Shown here: piece after piece, positions 38,923-48,075 of the stretch
Numbering within the stretch: position 1 is the first letter of the stretch
Layout of the letters: each line of letters starts with the position of its first letter
From: Azotobacter beijerinckii
GTDB taxonomy: Bacteria; Pseudomonadota; Gammaproteobacteria; Pseudomonadales; Pseudomonadaceae
DNA: 64,000 bases
NCBI RefSeq assembly: GCF_900110885.1
Contig: NZ_FOFJ01000011.1
Coordinates: 52,372-116,371, forward strand
Direction of reading: 5' to 3'
The notes under the pieces: model-generated
Told to the model about the DNA's origin: nothing
Database searches by the model: none
The model's input: the letters and a program-made list of their open reading frames with translations, nothing else
Translations under genes and position numbers: made by a program

Positions 38923-39800
38923 TGAACGCACAGATTGCCGTTCTCCCGCGCCTGAGCCTGGCCGAGCAACTCGCCGACCTCGCCGTCGAGGCGCTGATCG
39001 ACGAGGCCGAGCTGTCGCCCAAGCCGGCGCTGGTCGACCGCCGCGGCAGCGGTGCCCACCTGGACCTCAGCCTGGAGCTGATGCACGCCTCGGCCTGGTC
39101 GTTGTGGCCGGCCTTCCACGACATGGCCGCCGCCGGCCAGGCGGCCGGGCAGGTCGATGTCGCCCTGCGCGAAACCCTCGGCCGCCTCGGCCGCGAGGGC
39201 GAGGCGCAGATGCTCGCGGTCACCGGCGGGGTCAATACCCACCGCGGCGCGATCTGGGCGCTGGGTCTGCTGGTCAGCGCCGCCGCGCTGGCGCCGCCGC
39301 GGGCTCGGGTCTCGCTCGTCGCGCTGCAGGCCGCCCGACTGGCCCGGCTGGAGGACCGCCAGGCCCCGACGCAGCCGCCGAGCAACGGCGAGCGGGTGCG
39401 CCGGCGCTACGGCGTGCGCGGCGCCCGCGCCGAGGCCCAGGCCGGTTTCCCCGGCGCGCTGGCCCACGGCCTGCCGCAGCTGCGGCGCAGCCGCGCAGCC
39501 GGCGTCGAGGAGAACCACGCGCAGCTGGATGCGCTGCTGGCGATCATGGCCCAGCTGGAGGACACCTGCGTGCTGCACCGCGCCGGCCTGGAGGGGCTGC
39601 GCTGCATGCAGGACGGCGCCCGCGCGGTGCTGGTGGCCGGCGGCAGCGCCAGCCTGGCCGGACGCCGTAGCCTCAGGGAGCTGGAGCTCGGTTTGCTGGA
39701 GTTGAACGCCTCGCCCGGCGGAGCAGCCGATCTGCTCGCCGTGACCTTATTCCTCGACCGCCTGGAGCCGATGCTCGGGGCGCCGATTGGGAGCCTGTAA
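38922..39800 (+). CDS. mdcB: Triphosphoribosyl-dephospho-CoA synthase MdcB
   Basis: Makes 2'-(5''-triphosphoribosyl)-3'-dephospho-CoA, the precursor of the MdcC prosthetic group, from dephospho-CoA and ATP. It is a 292-residue CitG-family protein with [41 protein letters not shown] and [21 protein letters not shown]. Its ATG overlaps the mdcA stop codon (TGATG). mdcC begins two bases after its stop. Confidence 0.95.
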   Translation: MNAQIAVLPRLSLAEQLADLAVEALIDEAELSPKPALVDRRGSGAHLDLSLELMHASAWSLWPAFHDMAAAGQAAGQVDVALRETLGRLGREGEAQMLAVTGGVNTHRGAIWALGLLVSAAALAPPRARVSLVALQAARLARLEDRQAPTQPPSNGERVRRRYGVRGARAEAQAGFPGALAHGLPQLRRSRAAGVEENHAQLDALLAIMAQLEDTCVLHRAGLEGLRCMQDGARAVLVAGGSASLAGRRSLRELELGLLELNASPGGAADLLAVTLFLDRLEPMLGAPIGSL

Positions 39801-39802
39801 AC

Positions 39803-40102
39803 ATGGAAACCCTGTCCTTCGAATTTCCCGCCGGCCAGCCGGCCCGCCAGCGCGCCCAAGTGGGTTGCGTCGGCTCCGGCGACCTGGAGGTGCTGCTCGA
39901 GCCCGGCCCGGCCGGTCGCCTGAACATCCAGGTGGTCACCTCGGTGAACGGCAGCGCCGAGCGCTGGCGCCACCTGTTCGAGCGCATGTTTGCCGGCGCC
40001 AACCCGCCGGCCCTGAACGTCGATATCCACGATTTCGGCGCCACTCCCGGTGTGGTGCGGCTGCGTCTGGAACAGGCGCTGGAGGAGGTGAGCAATGTCT
40101 GA
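39803..40102 (+). CDS. mdcC: Malonate decarboxylase acyl carrier protein
   Basis: The delta subunit, a 99-residue carrier. Ser25 in CVGSGDLEV is the expected attachment site of the phosphoribosyl-dephospho-CoA arm (established for Klebsiella MdcC). FERMFAGANPPALNVDIHDFGATPGVVRLRLEQALEE is conserved. It overlaps mdcD by eight bases. Confidence 0.96.
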   Translation: METLSFEFPAGQPARQRAQVGCVGSGDLEVLLEPGPAGRLNIQVVTSVNGSAERWRHLFERMFAGANPPALNVDIHDFGATPGVVRLRLEQALEEVSNV

Positions 40103-40946
40103 TCTGAATGCACTGCTGCACAGCCGCAGCTTCGTCGAGCTGGGCGCCCGCCAGCGGGTCGCCGCGCTGCTCGATCGGGGCAGCCTGCGCGAGCTGCTCG
40201 ACCCCTTCGCCCGGATCAAGTCGCCGTGGCTGGAGGCCCAGGGCATCGTCGCCCAGGCCGACGACGGCGTGGTGGTGGCCAAGGGCACCCTCGGCGGTCG
40301 CCCGGCGGTGGTCGCCGCCATCGAGGGCAACTTCCAGGGTGGCAGCCTCGGCGAAGTGGGCGGCGCGAAGATCGCCGGCGCCCTGGAGCTGGCCGCCGAG
40401 GACAACCGCAACGGCATCCCGACCTGCGCCGTGCTGCTGCTGGAGACCGGCGGCGTGCGTCTGCAGGAGGCCAACCTGGGCTTGGCGGCGATTGCCGAGG
40501 TGCAGGCGGCCATCGTCGAGCTGCGCCAGTACCAGCCGGTGATCGGCGTGGTCGCCGGTCCCGTGGGTTGCTTCGGCGGCATGTCGATTGCCGCCGCGCT
40601 GTGCAGCCATCTGCTGGTCACCCGCGAGGCCCGCCTGGGCCTCAACGGTCCGCAGGTGATCGAGCAGGAAGCCGGCCTCGACGAGTACGACTCCCGCGAC
40701 CGTCCGTTCATCTGGAGCCTCACCGGCGGCGAGCAGCGCTTCGCCTGCGGCCTGGTCGACGCCTACGTCGCCGACGACGTGGTCGCCATCCACGACCGGC
40801 TGCTGGCGATTCTCGAACAACCCGGCGAGGCCCTGCCGCGCAGCCGCCAGTACGCCCGCTTCCTCGACCTGCTCGGCCGCTACGACGCCGTACCGCAGGC
40901 CGACGCCGCCGCCGTGCGCGCCCTCTACCAAGGAGATCAGGCATGA
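40095..40946 (+). CDS. mdcD: Malonate decarboxylase subunit beta
   Basis: One half of the carboxyltransferase-like decarboxylase (with MdcE) that removes CO2 from malonyl-S-ACP. The 283-residue crotonase-fold protein has GGRPAVVAAIEGNFQGGSLGEVGGAKIAGALELA, VLLLETGGVRLQEANLGLAAIAE and GPVGCFGGMSIAAALCSHLLVT. Coupling to the neighbours is tight: eight-base overlap upstream, ATGA overlap downstream. Confidence 0.96.
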   Translation: MSDLNALLHSRSFVELGARQRVAALLDRGSLRELLDPFARIKSPWLEAQGIVAQADDGVVVAKGTLGGRPAVVAAIEGNFQGGSLGEVGGAKIAGALELAAEDNRNGIPTCAVLLLETGGVRLQEANLGLAAIAEVQAAIVELRQYQPVIGVVAGPVGCFGGMSIAAALCSHLLVTREARLGLNGPQVIEQEAGLDEYDSRDRPFIWSLTGGEQRFACGLVDAYVADDVVAIHDRLLAILEQPGEALPRSRQYARFLDLLGRYDAVPQADAAAVRALYQGDQA

Positions 40947-41749
40947 GCACCGTCCTTTCGCAACGCGGCCTCAACTGGCTGCGCGCCCTCACCGCCAACG
41001 CCGCCGCGCAGCCGGGCTACCCGGCCTCGGTCCGGGTGGTCGACGCCAGCCTCGGCGGCCAGCCGGCGCGCTACATCGCGGTGGTGCCGGATGCCGACAA
41101 CCGCTTCCCGCGCGCCAGCCACGGCGAGGTCGGCCTGCTGGAAGGCTGGAGCCTCGGCCGCGCGCTGGACGAGGTGATCGCCGCCGACCGCGACGCCGCG
41201 GTGAAGCGCACGGTGGTCGCGGTGGTCGACGTGCCCAGCCAGGCCTACGGCCGCCGCGAGGAGGCCCTCGGCATCCACCAGGCGCTGGCCGGTGCGGTGG
41301 ACGGCTACGCCCGCGCCCGCCTGGCCGGGCATCCGGTGATCGCCCTCTTGGTCGGCAAGGCGATGTCCGGCGCCTTCCTCGCCCACGGCTACCAGGCCAA
41401 CCGCATCGTCGCCCTGCGCGATCCGGGGGTGATGGTTCACGCCATGGGCAAGGAATCCGCCGCGCGGGTCACCCTGCGCACCGTGGACGAGCTGGAGGCG
41501 CTGGCCGCCAGGGTGCCGCCGATGGCCTACGACCTCGACAGCTACGCCTCGCTCGGCCTGCTCTGGGAAACCCTCTCGGTGGACGCCATCGAGGCGCCGC
41601 AGGGCGACGACCTGGCGCGGGTACAGGCCTGCCTGGCCCACGCGCAGGCCGACATCCGCACCAAAGGCAGCGACCTGCGCGGCCGCCTCGGCGCCGCCAA
41701 CCGCGCTGCCTCGCGCCGGGTGCGCGAGCTGCTGCGGGCGCAGTGGTAA
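40943..41749 (+). CDS. mdcE: Malonate decarboxylase subunit gamma
   Basis: Partner of MdcD in the decarboxylase, 268 residues. Diagnostic stretches are VDVPSQAYGRREEALGIHQALAGAVDGYARARLAGHPVIALLVGKAMSGAFLAHGYQANRI and MVHAMGKESAARVTLRT. The start ATG overlaps the mdcD stop by four bases and is preceded by AAGGAGA. mdcG follows after 23 bases. Confidence 0.96.
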   Translation: MSTVLSQRGLNWLRALTANAAAQPGYPASVRVVDASLGGQPARYIAVVPDADNRFPRASHGEVGLLEGWSLGRALDEVIAADRDAAVKRTVVAVVDVPSQAYGRREEALGIHQALAGAVDGYARARLAGHPVIALLVGKAMSGAFLAHGYQANRIVALRDPGVMVHAMGKESAARVTLRTVDELEALAARVPPMAYDLDSYASLGLLWETLSVDAIEAPQGDDLARVQACLAHAQADIRTKGSDLRGRLGAANRAASRRVRELLRAQW

Positions 41750-41772
41750 CCGGCCGGGTGGAGGAGACGCCG

Positions 41773-42411
41773 ATGCACGAAACTCGCCTGCTGCCGCAGC
41801 CCCACGACCTGCTCTGGGGGATGTGCACCGACCGGCTCGACGCCGCCGCACCGACCTGGGCGGCCGAGGTGCTCGCCGCCGGCCGGCCGGTGGTGGTGCG
41901 CCGCGCGCCGGCGCGGGACGGCTGGATCGCCGTCGGGGTGCGCGGGCACGGACGCGAGCAGCGCCACGCCGCCTGGATGCCGCGGGCGGCGATCCGCCGG
42001 CGCGTGCAACCGGAGCAACTGACCGGCGGCGGGGAACGGGAGGGCGTCTGCGCGCCGCTGCGTGCCCTGGCCCTGCTGCAGCCGCAACTGGATGCGCTGT
42101 GCCGCCAGCGTGGCCTGGCCTGGGGGGTGACCGGCGGCGCCGGTTACCAACTGGCAACCGGCGTGACGGTGCTCGGCGAGCACAGCGATCTCGACCTGCT
42201 GCTGCGCGTGCCGCGGCCGCTGGAGCGCCGGCAGGCCCTGGCTCTGCTCGAGCGGCTGAAGCAGTTGCCCTGTCGGGTCGACCTGCAACTGGAAACCCCG
42301 GCCGGTGCCGTCGCCCTGCGCGAGTGGGCGGGCTCCGCGTCGCAGGTGTTGCTCAAGGCCTGCAGCGGCGCGCGGCTGGTCGGCGATCCCTGGCGGGAGG
42401 TGGCGGCATGA
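41773..42411 (+). CDS. mdcG: Phosphoribosyl-dephospho-CoA transferase MdcG
   Basis: Transfers the phosphoribosyl-dephospho-CoA group from the MdcB product to Ser25 of MdcC. The 212-residue protein has an N-terminal PHDLLWG motif and a nucleotidyltransferase core WGVTGGAGYQLATGVTVLGEHSDLDLLLRVP. The ATG at 41773 has GGAGGAG nearby and is preferred over a GTG ten codons upstream that would overlap mdcE. mdcH overlaps its end by four bases. Confidence 0.93.
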   Translation: MHETRLLPQPHDLLWGMCTDRLDAAAPTWAAEVLAAGRPVVVRRAPARDGWIAVGVRGHGREQRHAAWMPRAAIRRRVQPEQLTGGGEREGVCAPLRALALLQPQLDALCRQRGLAWGVTGGAGYQLATGVTVLGEHSDLDLLLRVPRPLERRQALALLERLKQLPCRVDLQLETPAGAVALREWAGSASQVLLKACSGARLVGDPWREVAA

Positions 42412-43343
42412 GCAGCCTGTTCGCCTTCCCCGGCCAGGGCGCCCAGCAGCCGGGCATGCTTCGCCAGCTGCCGGACGAGCCATTGGTACGGGCCTGCCTG
42501 GAGGAGGCCGGCGACGCGCTGGGCGAGGACGTGCGGGCGCTGGACAGCGCCGAGGCCCTGGCCTCGACCCGCGCCGTGCAGCTCTGCCTGCTGCTCGCCG
42601 GGGTCGCCAGCGCGCGGCTGTTGATGGCGCGCGGCGCGCGGCCGGACTACGTCGCCGGGCTGTCGATCGGCGCCTACCCGGCGGCGGTGGTCGGCGGCGC
42701 GCTGGAGCTGGCCGATGCCGCGCGTCTGGTGGCGTTGCGCGGCGAGCTGATGGAGCGGGCCTGGCCGGGCGGCTACGGCATGACTGCGATCATGGGCCTC
42801 GGCATCGTCGAGCTGGAGCCGTTGCTGGCGCGGGTCAACGGCCCGGACAGTCCGGTGTTCCTGGCCAACATCAACGCCGACAACCAGTTGGTGATCGCCG
42901 GCAGCGAGGCGGCGATGGCGGCGGTCGGCGAGCTGGCCCGCAGCATCGGCGCCGGCGCGGCACGGCGGCTGGCGGTCAGCGTGCCCTCGCACTGCGCGCT
43001 GCTGGCCGAGCCGGCGGCGCACCTGGCCGAGGCCTTCGCCGGCGTGAAACTGCGCCGTCCGGCGCTGCGCTACCTGAGCGGCAGCTCGGCGCGCCTGGTG
43101 CTCGACCCCGAGGCGCTGCGCGACGACCTGACCTTCAACATGTGCCGCGTGGTCGACTGGCGGGGCACCCTGCGCAACGCCTACGAACGCGGCGTGCGCC
43201 TGCACGTCGAACTGTCGCCGGGCACGGTGCTCAGCGGCCTGGCGCGGCGGATAATGAAACAAGGAACCGTGGTCGCCTTCCAGGGCGCCCGTCTCGACAC
43301 GCTGGACGCGCTGCTGCGCGAGGAGGGCTGCTCGAGCCGCTGA
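42408..43343 (+). CDS. mdcH: Malonate decarboxylase malonyl-CoA:ACP transacylase
   Basis: Charges the holo-MdcC carrier with a malonyl group from malonyl-CoA to start the catalytic cycle. The 311-residue FabD-like protein has FAFPGQGAQQPGML at the N-terminus, the nucleophile GLSIGAY (Ser86) and the catalytic His in VPSHCALL. It is the last mdc structural gene; the MadLM transporter follows after 50 bases. Confidence 0.95.
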   Translation: MSSLFAFPGQGAQQPGMLRQLPDEPLVRACLEEAGDALGEDVRALDSAEALASTRAVQLCLLLAGVASARLLMARGARPDYVAGLSIGAYPAAVVGGALELADAARLVALRGELMERAWPGGYGMTAIMGLGIVELEPLLARVNGPDSPVFLANINADNQLVIAGSEAAMAAVGELARSIGAGAARRLAVSVPSHCALLAEPAAHLAEAFAGVKLRRPALRYLSGSSARLVLDPEALRDDLTFNMCRVVDWRGTLRNAYERGVRLHVELSPGTVLSGLARRIMKQGTVVAFQGARLDTLDALLREEGCSSR

Positions 43344-43393
43344 CTTTGCGAAGTACCAGAACAACGATTTCAATCCAACACAGGACAATAACA

Positions 43394-43843
43394 ATGATTG
43401 TTTACGGCGTGGCTCTGCTGGCCATCTGCACCCTGGCTGGCGTCATCATCGGTGACTTTCTGGGTGTTCTACTGGGTGTTCAATCCAACGTGGGCGGTGT
43501 CGGTATCGCCATGATTTTCCTGATCTGTGCTCGCTTGTATATGCACAAGCACGGAAGCATGAGCCACACGACCAAGGAGACTGAGCTTGGCGTCAGTTTC
43601 TGGGGTTGCATGTATATTCCGATAGTCGTAGCCATGGCGGCTCAGCAGAACGTCGTAACCGCGCTACACGGCGGCCCGGTCGCACTGATTGGTGCAATCG
43701 GCTCCGTCTTGGTATGTGGCTTTGCCATCACGGTAATCAGTCGTAGCCACAAGGGCGAGCCGCTTCCTGCCGAGCCGATAGAGCCACTGCCGGAAAAGTC
43801 GATTGAGCTGAATATTACCGCTGCTCCGGTAGGAGGTCGCTGA
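43394..43843 (+). CDS. madL: Malonate transporter subunit MadL
   Basis: Small subunit of the two-component Na+-coupled malonate uptake system. It has 149 residues with four hydrophobic segments, beginning MIVYGVALLAICTLAGVIIGDFLGVLLGVQSNVGGVGIAMIFLI. The hydrophilic C-terminal tail (PLPAEPIEPLPEKSIELNI) is longer than in some homologues. The region is less GC-rich than the mdc genes, suggesting a separate origin. madM begins one base after its stop. Confidence 0.94.
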   Translation: MIVYGVALLAICTLAGVIIGDFLGVLLGVQSNVGGVGIAMIFLICARLYMHKHGSMSHTTKETELGVSFWGCMYIPIVVAMAAQQNVVTALHGGPVALIGAIGSVLVCGFAITVISRSHKGEPLPAEPIEPLPEKSIELNITAAPVGGR

Positions 43844-43844
43844 T

Positions 43845-44609
43845 ATGTGGGACGTCATCAAACACGGCTTGGAGCACAACAGCCTAGTCACTGCTTTCGC
43901 CCTGGTTGGGGTGATCATGTGGATATCGGCCATCCTGTCCAAGCGTCTCACCCGAGGTCGCGTCCATGGCTCGGCAATTGCGATTGTCATCGGCTTGGTC
44001 CTGGCCTGGGTCGGTGGCACGCTAAGTGGCGGACAAAAGGGGCTGGCGGATCTGACGCTGTTTTCTGGTATTGGCCTGATGGGCGGGGCCATGCTGCGCG
44101 ACTTCGCTATCGTTGCCACGGCCTTCGAAGTGCAAGCGACCGAAGCACGCAAAGCCGGCATGATCGGAGCTGTTGCGCTGTTACTGGGCACTGTTCTGCC
44201 TTTTATCGTCGGTGCTGCAGTGGCTTGGGCATTCGGTTATCGCGATGCCGTGAGCGTAACCACCATCGGTGCCGGTGCGGTGACTTATATCGTCGGACCG
44301 GTGACCGGTGCCGCAATCGGAGCGACCTCGGACGTAGTAGCGCTTTCCATTGCTACCGGGCTGATCAAGGCGATTATGGTTATGGTCTTTACCCCGGCAG
44401 CGTCCCGCTTGATGGGTCTCGACAATCCACGCTCGGCGATGGTCTTTGGCGGCCTGGCCGGCACGGTCAGCGGCGTGACGGCTGGCCTCGCCGCGACCGA
44501 TCGCCGACTCGTCCCCTATGGCGCCCTTACTGCCACGTTCCATACCGGGCTAGGTTGCCTGCTTGCTCCTTCGCTGTTTTTCTTTTGCGTGCGCGGACTG
44601 ATTGGCTGA
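43845..44609 (+). CDS. madM: Malonate transporter subunit MadM
   Basis: Large subunit of the malonate transporter, 254 residues with seven to eight membrane helices. Typical segments are HNSLVTAFALVGVIMWISAILSKRLTRGRVHGSAIAI, GAVTYIVGPVTGAAIGATSDVVALSIATGLIKAIMVM and FGGLAGTVSGVTAGLAATDRRLVPYGALTATFHTGLGCLLAPSLFF. With MadL it brings malonate into the cell. It is followed by a palindromic hairpin. Confidence 0.95.
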   Translation: MWDVIKHGLEHNSLVTAFALVGVIMWISAILSKRLTRGRVHGSAIAIVIGLVLAWVGGTLSGGQKGLADLTLFSGIGLMGGAMLRDFAIVATAFEVQATEARKAGMIGAVALLLGTVLPFIVGAAVAWAFGYRDAVSVTTIGAGAVTYIVGPVTGAAIGATSDVVALSIATGLIKAIMVMVFTPAASRLMGLDNPRSAMVFGGLAGTVSGVTAGLAATDRRLVPYGALTATFHTGLGCLLAPSLFFFCVRGLIG

Positions 44610-44620
44610 CCACCGATAAT

Positions 44621-44649
44621 CCGCCATGTCGGATATTCCGACATGGCGG
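44621..44649. terminator. Perfect palindrome downstream of madM
   Basis: Thirteen-base arms CCGCCATGTCGGA and TCCGACATGGCGG around TAT, starting 12 bases after the madM stop. There is no T-run, so it is either a factor-dependent or 3'-stabilising hairpin or a protein-binding palindrome. Confidence 0.65.
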
Positions 44650-44867
44650 ACATACATCGACAAATTCGTTCAACTGTTTTCCTGATCTGTCGAAGTCGTA
44701 TTTTCGCTCTCACGGGGAGCAGGATTTCAGCATACAGGCTGCTCTCTGGCGGTTTTCTTACTGCCGCTGCGCAGTCGTCTGCTATCCCATAGGGCGCCGC
44801 GGTTGTACTTCATGATGCGCAGCCTGTTCGGCTGAGCGCCCGTTCCGCAGTTACCGTCGAAACCTTT

Positions 44868-44894
44868 GGCCGCCGCGAGGCGGCCATTTTTTTT
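44868..44894 (+). terminator. Strong intrinsic terminator without an assigned gene
   Basis: Perfect 7-base GC stem GGCCGCC / GGCGGCC with a GCGA tetraloop, then A and eight T residues on the plus strand. The nearest upstream gene, madM, ends 258 bases earlier and already has a hairpin, so this terminator may serve an unannotated transcript such as a small RNA. Confidence 0.85.
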
Positions 44895-45468
44895 GCGTTT
44901 GGAGAAGGCTTCGAGCAGAAGTTTGCTCGGCTCATCCGGCGAGCGCATATGAGTAACAGGCGTTGTTTCGGAAATATTATCCACTTAAATGGTAAGTGAA
45001 TATTGGCGTGTAGCATTTCAGCCATTTTTTTACGCCGCATTAATTAATGCGTGGCGCTTTCAATACAGGGCTGGGTTGCTCTTCGAGACATGTGCTCATG
45101 TGCCATGAGATAGAGCGGCACACAATTTCGAGTATGGCTTTTCCCGTGGAACCTGCAGGGGGGGCCGGCATCGCGGCAAGTCCCTGTAGGGCCAGCTGTC
45201 AGGAACCGCGGGCTTTGGCGCGGTTTGGCCCCCTGTATGTCGCGGCTGACTGGCACTGTCCGGGGAGCCTGGCGGGAGAGCCCGCCGACGAAGGGCCGAA
45301 TAGTTGATGATGAATTTTCATGGGAAATGAATATTCCTATGTTGATCTGGCGCAATTAATGCCTTCATGGATAAAGCCTGTTCTGGTTGATGGACTGCTG
45401 CTCCGGGCTAGTCGCCGTTCGCAAGAGTTCGGATATCTGTAATCACCTTTCATTGGGAGAGTCAGTTA

Positions 45469-46872
45469 ATGAAGTCGTTCCTGAGCCGGTTTTTATATGT
45501 ACTGCTTCTGTCGCCCGGACTCTTGTTTGCGGCGGAAGTCGACGGCGCCGCCCTGAGTCTTGCCTGGAGCATTCCCTTCGTGGGAATCCTGTTGTCGATT
45601 GCCCTGTTTCCGCTGTTCGCGGGACGGATCTGGCACCACCATTTCGGCAAGATCACCGCGCTCTGGACGCTGCTGTTCCTGATTCCGTTCGTCGTCGCCT
45701 TCGGTCTGCACGACACCGTCGCGGTGATCGTGCATGCGCTGTTCGCCGAGTACCTGCCGTTCATCGTCCTGCTGTTCTCGCTCTACACCATCTCCGGCGG
45801 CATTCTGGTCGGCGGCAACCTGCACGGCTCGCCGCGCCTGAACACCGCGTTGCTGGCCATCGGCGTGGCGCTGGCCTCGCTGATGGGCACCACCGGCGCA
45901 GCGATGCTGATGATCCGTCCGCTGCTGCGCGCCAACGACAACCGCAGGCACCGCGTGCATGTGGTGGTGTTCTTCATCTTCCTGGTCGCCAACATCGGCG
46001 GCGGGCTGACCCCGCTGGGCGATCCGCCGCTGTTCCTCGGCTTCCTCAAGGGGGTGGGCTTCTTCTGGACAGTCGAGCACATGCTGCTGCCGGTGTTGCT
46101 GTCGACGCTGGCGCTGCTGAGCGTCTTCTATTGCGTCGACCGCTATTTCTACGCCCGGGAAGACGAACTGCTGCCGAGCGATCCGTCGCCGGACTCGCCG
46201 CTCAAGCTCTATGGCACGGTCAACTTCCTGCTGCTCGGCGGGGTGGTCGGCGCCGTGCTGCTGTCGGGGGTCTGGAAGCCGGGGGCCGCCTTCACGGTGG
46301 CGGGCACGCCGATCGAGCTGCAGAACCTGGTGCGCGACCTGCTGATGCTCGGCCTGGCCCTGGCGTCTCTGAAGATCACGCCGGCGCAGGTGCGGGCCGG
46401 CAACGATTTCGACTGGGGGCCGATCCTGGAGGTCGCCAAGCTGTTCGCCGGGATCTTCCTGACCATCGTGCCGGTGCTCGCCATCCTGCGCGCCGGCAGC
46501 GAGGGCGGCATGGCCGGGCTGGTGGCGGCGGTGACCCATGCCGACGGCTCGCCGCTCAACGGCATGTACTTCTGGATGTCCGGCTTGCTGTCGGGGTTTC
46601 TCGACAACGCGCCGACCTACCTGGTGTTCTTCAACCTGGCTTCCGGCGATGCGCAGGTGATGATGAACGACCTGCCGCAGACCCTGGTGGCGGTGTCGAT
46701 GGGCTCGGTGTTCATGGGCGCGCTGAGCTATATCGGCAACGCGCCGAACTTCATGGTCAAGGCGATCGCCGACCAGCGCGGCGTGCCGATGCCGAGCTTC
46801 TTCGGCTACATGGGCTGGTCGTGCGCGATCCTGCTGCCCTGGTTCGTGCTGCTGACGCTGTTCTTCTTCTGA
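45469..46872 (+). CDS. Sodium:proton antiporter / CitMHS-NhaD-like ion transporter
   Basis: A 467-residue membrane protein with a cleavable or anchor signal (MKSFLSRFLYVLLLSPGLLFAAE) and about 11 further helices. The motifs TGAAMLMIRPLLRAN, NIGGGLTPLGDPPLFLGFL and SGFLDNAPTYLVFFNLA are those of the ion-transporter superfamily members annotated as NhaD-like or UIT3 Na+/H+ antiporters. Lying between madLM and mdcR, it may help recycle Na+ used for malonate uptake (inference). A terminator follows. Confidence 0.85.
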   Translation: MKSFLSRFLYVLLLSPGLLFAAEVDGAALSLAWSIPFVGILLSIALFPLFAGRIWHHHFGKITALWTLLFLIPFVVAFGLHDTVAVIVHALFAEYLPFIVLLFSLYTISGGILVGGNLHGSPRLNTALLAIGVALASLMGTTGAAMLMIRPLLRANDNRRHRVHVVVFFIFLVANIGGGLTPLGDPPLFLGFLKGVGFFWTVEHMLLPVLLSTLALLSVFYCVDRYFYAREDELLPSDPSPDSPLKLYGTVNFLLLGGVVGAVLLSGVWKPGAAFTVAGTPIELQNLVRDLLMLGLALASLKITPAQVRAGNDFDWGPILEVAKLFAGIFLTIVPVLAILRAGSEGGMAGLVAAVTHADGSPLNGMYFWMSGLLSGFLDNAPTYLVFFNLASGDAQVMMNDLPQTLVAVSMGSVFMGALSYIGNAPNFMVKAIADQRGVPMPSFFGYMGWSCAILLPWFVLLTLFFF

Positions 46873-46893
46873 ACGGCCCCAGGCTGCCGAAAC

Positions 46894-46912
46894 GCTCCGC
46901 CCCGTGCGGAGC
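46894..46912. terminator. Hairpin between the antiporter and mdcR
   Basis: Stem GCTCCGC / GCGGAGC with a 5-base loop, followed by CTTTCG. It lies between two convergent genes and can serve both directions. Confidence 0.7.
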
Positions 46913-46921
46913 CTTTCGTGT

Positions 46922-47839
46922 TCAGATTTCGTGGCGCTTGGCGTACATCCGGCACTCGGCGAGCAGGGCAAGCAGGTTGGGGTCGCGCTCGCGGCTCTTG
47001 AGAAACACCACGCCGATCTGCTGCTGCATCCGGTAGCGCGGCTGCAGCGGGATCAGTCGCACGCGGTTCTCGTACACCGCGGCGATGCGCCCCGGCAGCA
47101 GGGCGTAGCCGACCCCGGAGCTGACCATGCTGAGCAGGGTGAAGATGTCGTTGACCTGCATCGCCACCTTGGGCGCGAAGCCGGCCTGCCGGAACACCCG
47201 CAGGGCGTCCTGGTGGGTGGCGAAGCCCTGGGTCAGGGTGATGAAGGTGGCTTCGCGCAGCTCGGCCAGATCGACCTCGGCCTGCGCGGCGAAGGGCGAG
47301 TCGACCGGCACGGCGAGGAAGATGTCGTCGCGAAACAGCGGCAGCGAGTCGCAGTCCGGATCGGCCACGCTGTCGTTGAGCGAGACCAGGATGGCGTCCA
47401 GCTCGAGGTTCTTCAGCTTGTACAGCAGGTCGACGTTGGAGCCGAGGATCAGGTCGATGTTCAGCGTGCTGCGCCGCAGCTTGAGGCCCATGATCAGCTG
47501 CGGCACGGTCTTCACCGTCAGCGAGTAGAGCGCGCCGAGCTTGAAGCGCTCGGCGGAGAAGCCGGCGGCCTCGCGGGTCAGGCGCACGGTGTCGAGCACG
47601 TCGGCGACCAGCTTCTGCGCGCGGTCCTCCAGCACATGGGCGCTTTCCAGCGGGCTCAGCTTGCGCCCCTCGCGCCTGAACAGCGGGCAGCGCAGGGCGC
47701 TTTCCAGCGAGTGCAGGGCGCGGTGCACGCTGACCGTGCTGGTTTCCAGCTCGGCGGCGGCGCGCGACAGGTTGCCGCTGCGCATGAAGGCCAGGAAGAT
47801 TTCCAGCTTCCTGAAGGTCAGTTCTTCGTCGATCTGCAT
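46922..47839 (-). CDS. mdcR: LysR-family regulator MdcR
   Basis: A 305-residue LysR-type regulator with the helix-turn-helix FRKLEIFLAFMRSGNLSRAAAELETSTVSVHRALHSLESAL (residues about 9-49) and an effector domain with LTQGFATHQDALRVFRQAGFAP and SSGVGYALLPGRIAAVYENRVRLIPL, a sequence pattern found in malonate-cluster MdcR proteins. It should activate mdcA in response to malonate, probably through the dyad at 37161-37183. Convergent with the antiporter. Confidence 0.9.
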   Translation of the reverse strand: MQIDEELTFRKLEIFLAFMRSGNLSRAAAELETSTVSVHRALHSLESALRCPLFRREGRKLSPLESAHVLEDRAQKLVADVLDTVRLTREAAGFSAERFKLGALYSLTVKTVPQLIMGLKLRRSTLNIDLILGSNVDLLYKLKNLELDAILVSLNDSVADPDCDSLPLFRDDIFLAVPVDSPFAAQAEVDLAELREATFITLTQGFATHQDALRVFRQAGFAPKVAMQVNDIFTLLSMVSSGVGYALLPGRIAAVYENRVRLIPLQPRYRMQQQIGVVFLKSRERDPNLLALLAECRMYAKRHEI

Positions 47840-48075
47840 GGTCGTCGATGCCTCAGGATAGGGGAGAGGCCACCTCCAGCGGCGGTCTCTGCGGTCACCG
47901 CGTCGAGTCTACCGAGTGCCGCACCGGCCATGCACTGCCTGCCGCGGCAAATCGCCGGTTGCCGGGGATGTGAAACCTGCCGCATTATCCTTACTTTCGG
48001 TGAGGCCACCCGGTCGTTCGACAGGGCCGCGGCGGCTTCGGCTTTCATTCACCTTCAGTCAATCAAGGAGAAGGC

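Larger units (their letters stand above)
44610..45468. other. AT-rich 860-base intergenic region
   Basis: No coding sequence is convincing; the small open frames on either strand lack family features. The region contains the 13-base palindrome (44621-44649), a strong rho-independent terminator (44868-44894) and a 16-base palindrome CGCATTAATTAATGCG (45036-45051). The stretch before the 44868 terminator could encode a small RNA. The last 100 bases carry the antiporter promoter (not identified). Confidence 0.5.

Noticed and set aside
44727..44984. Minus-strand frame of 85 codons in the AT-rich gap
   Set aside because: It reads through a strong terminator stem in antisense and resembles no family; start context is poor.
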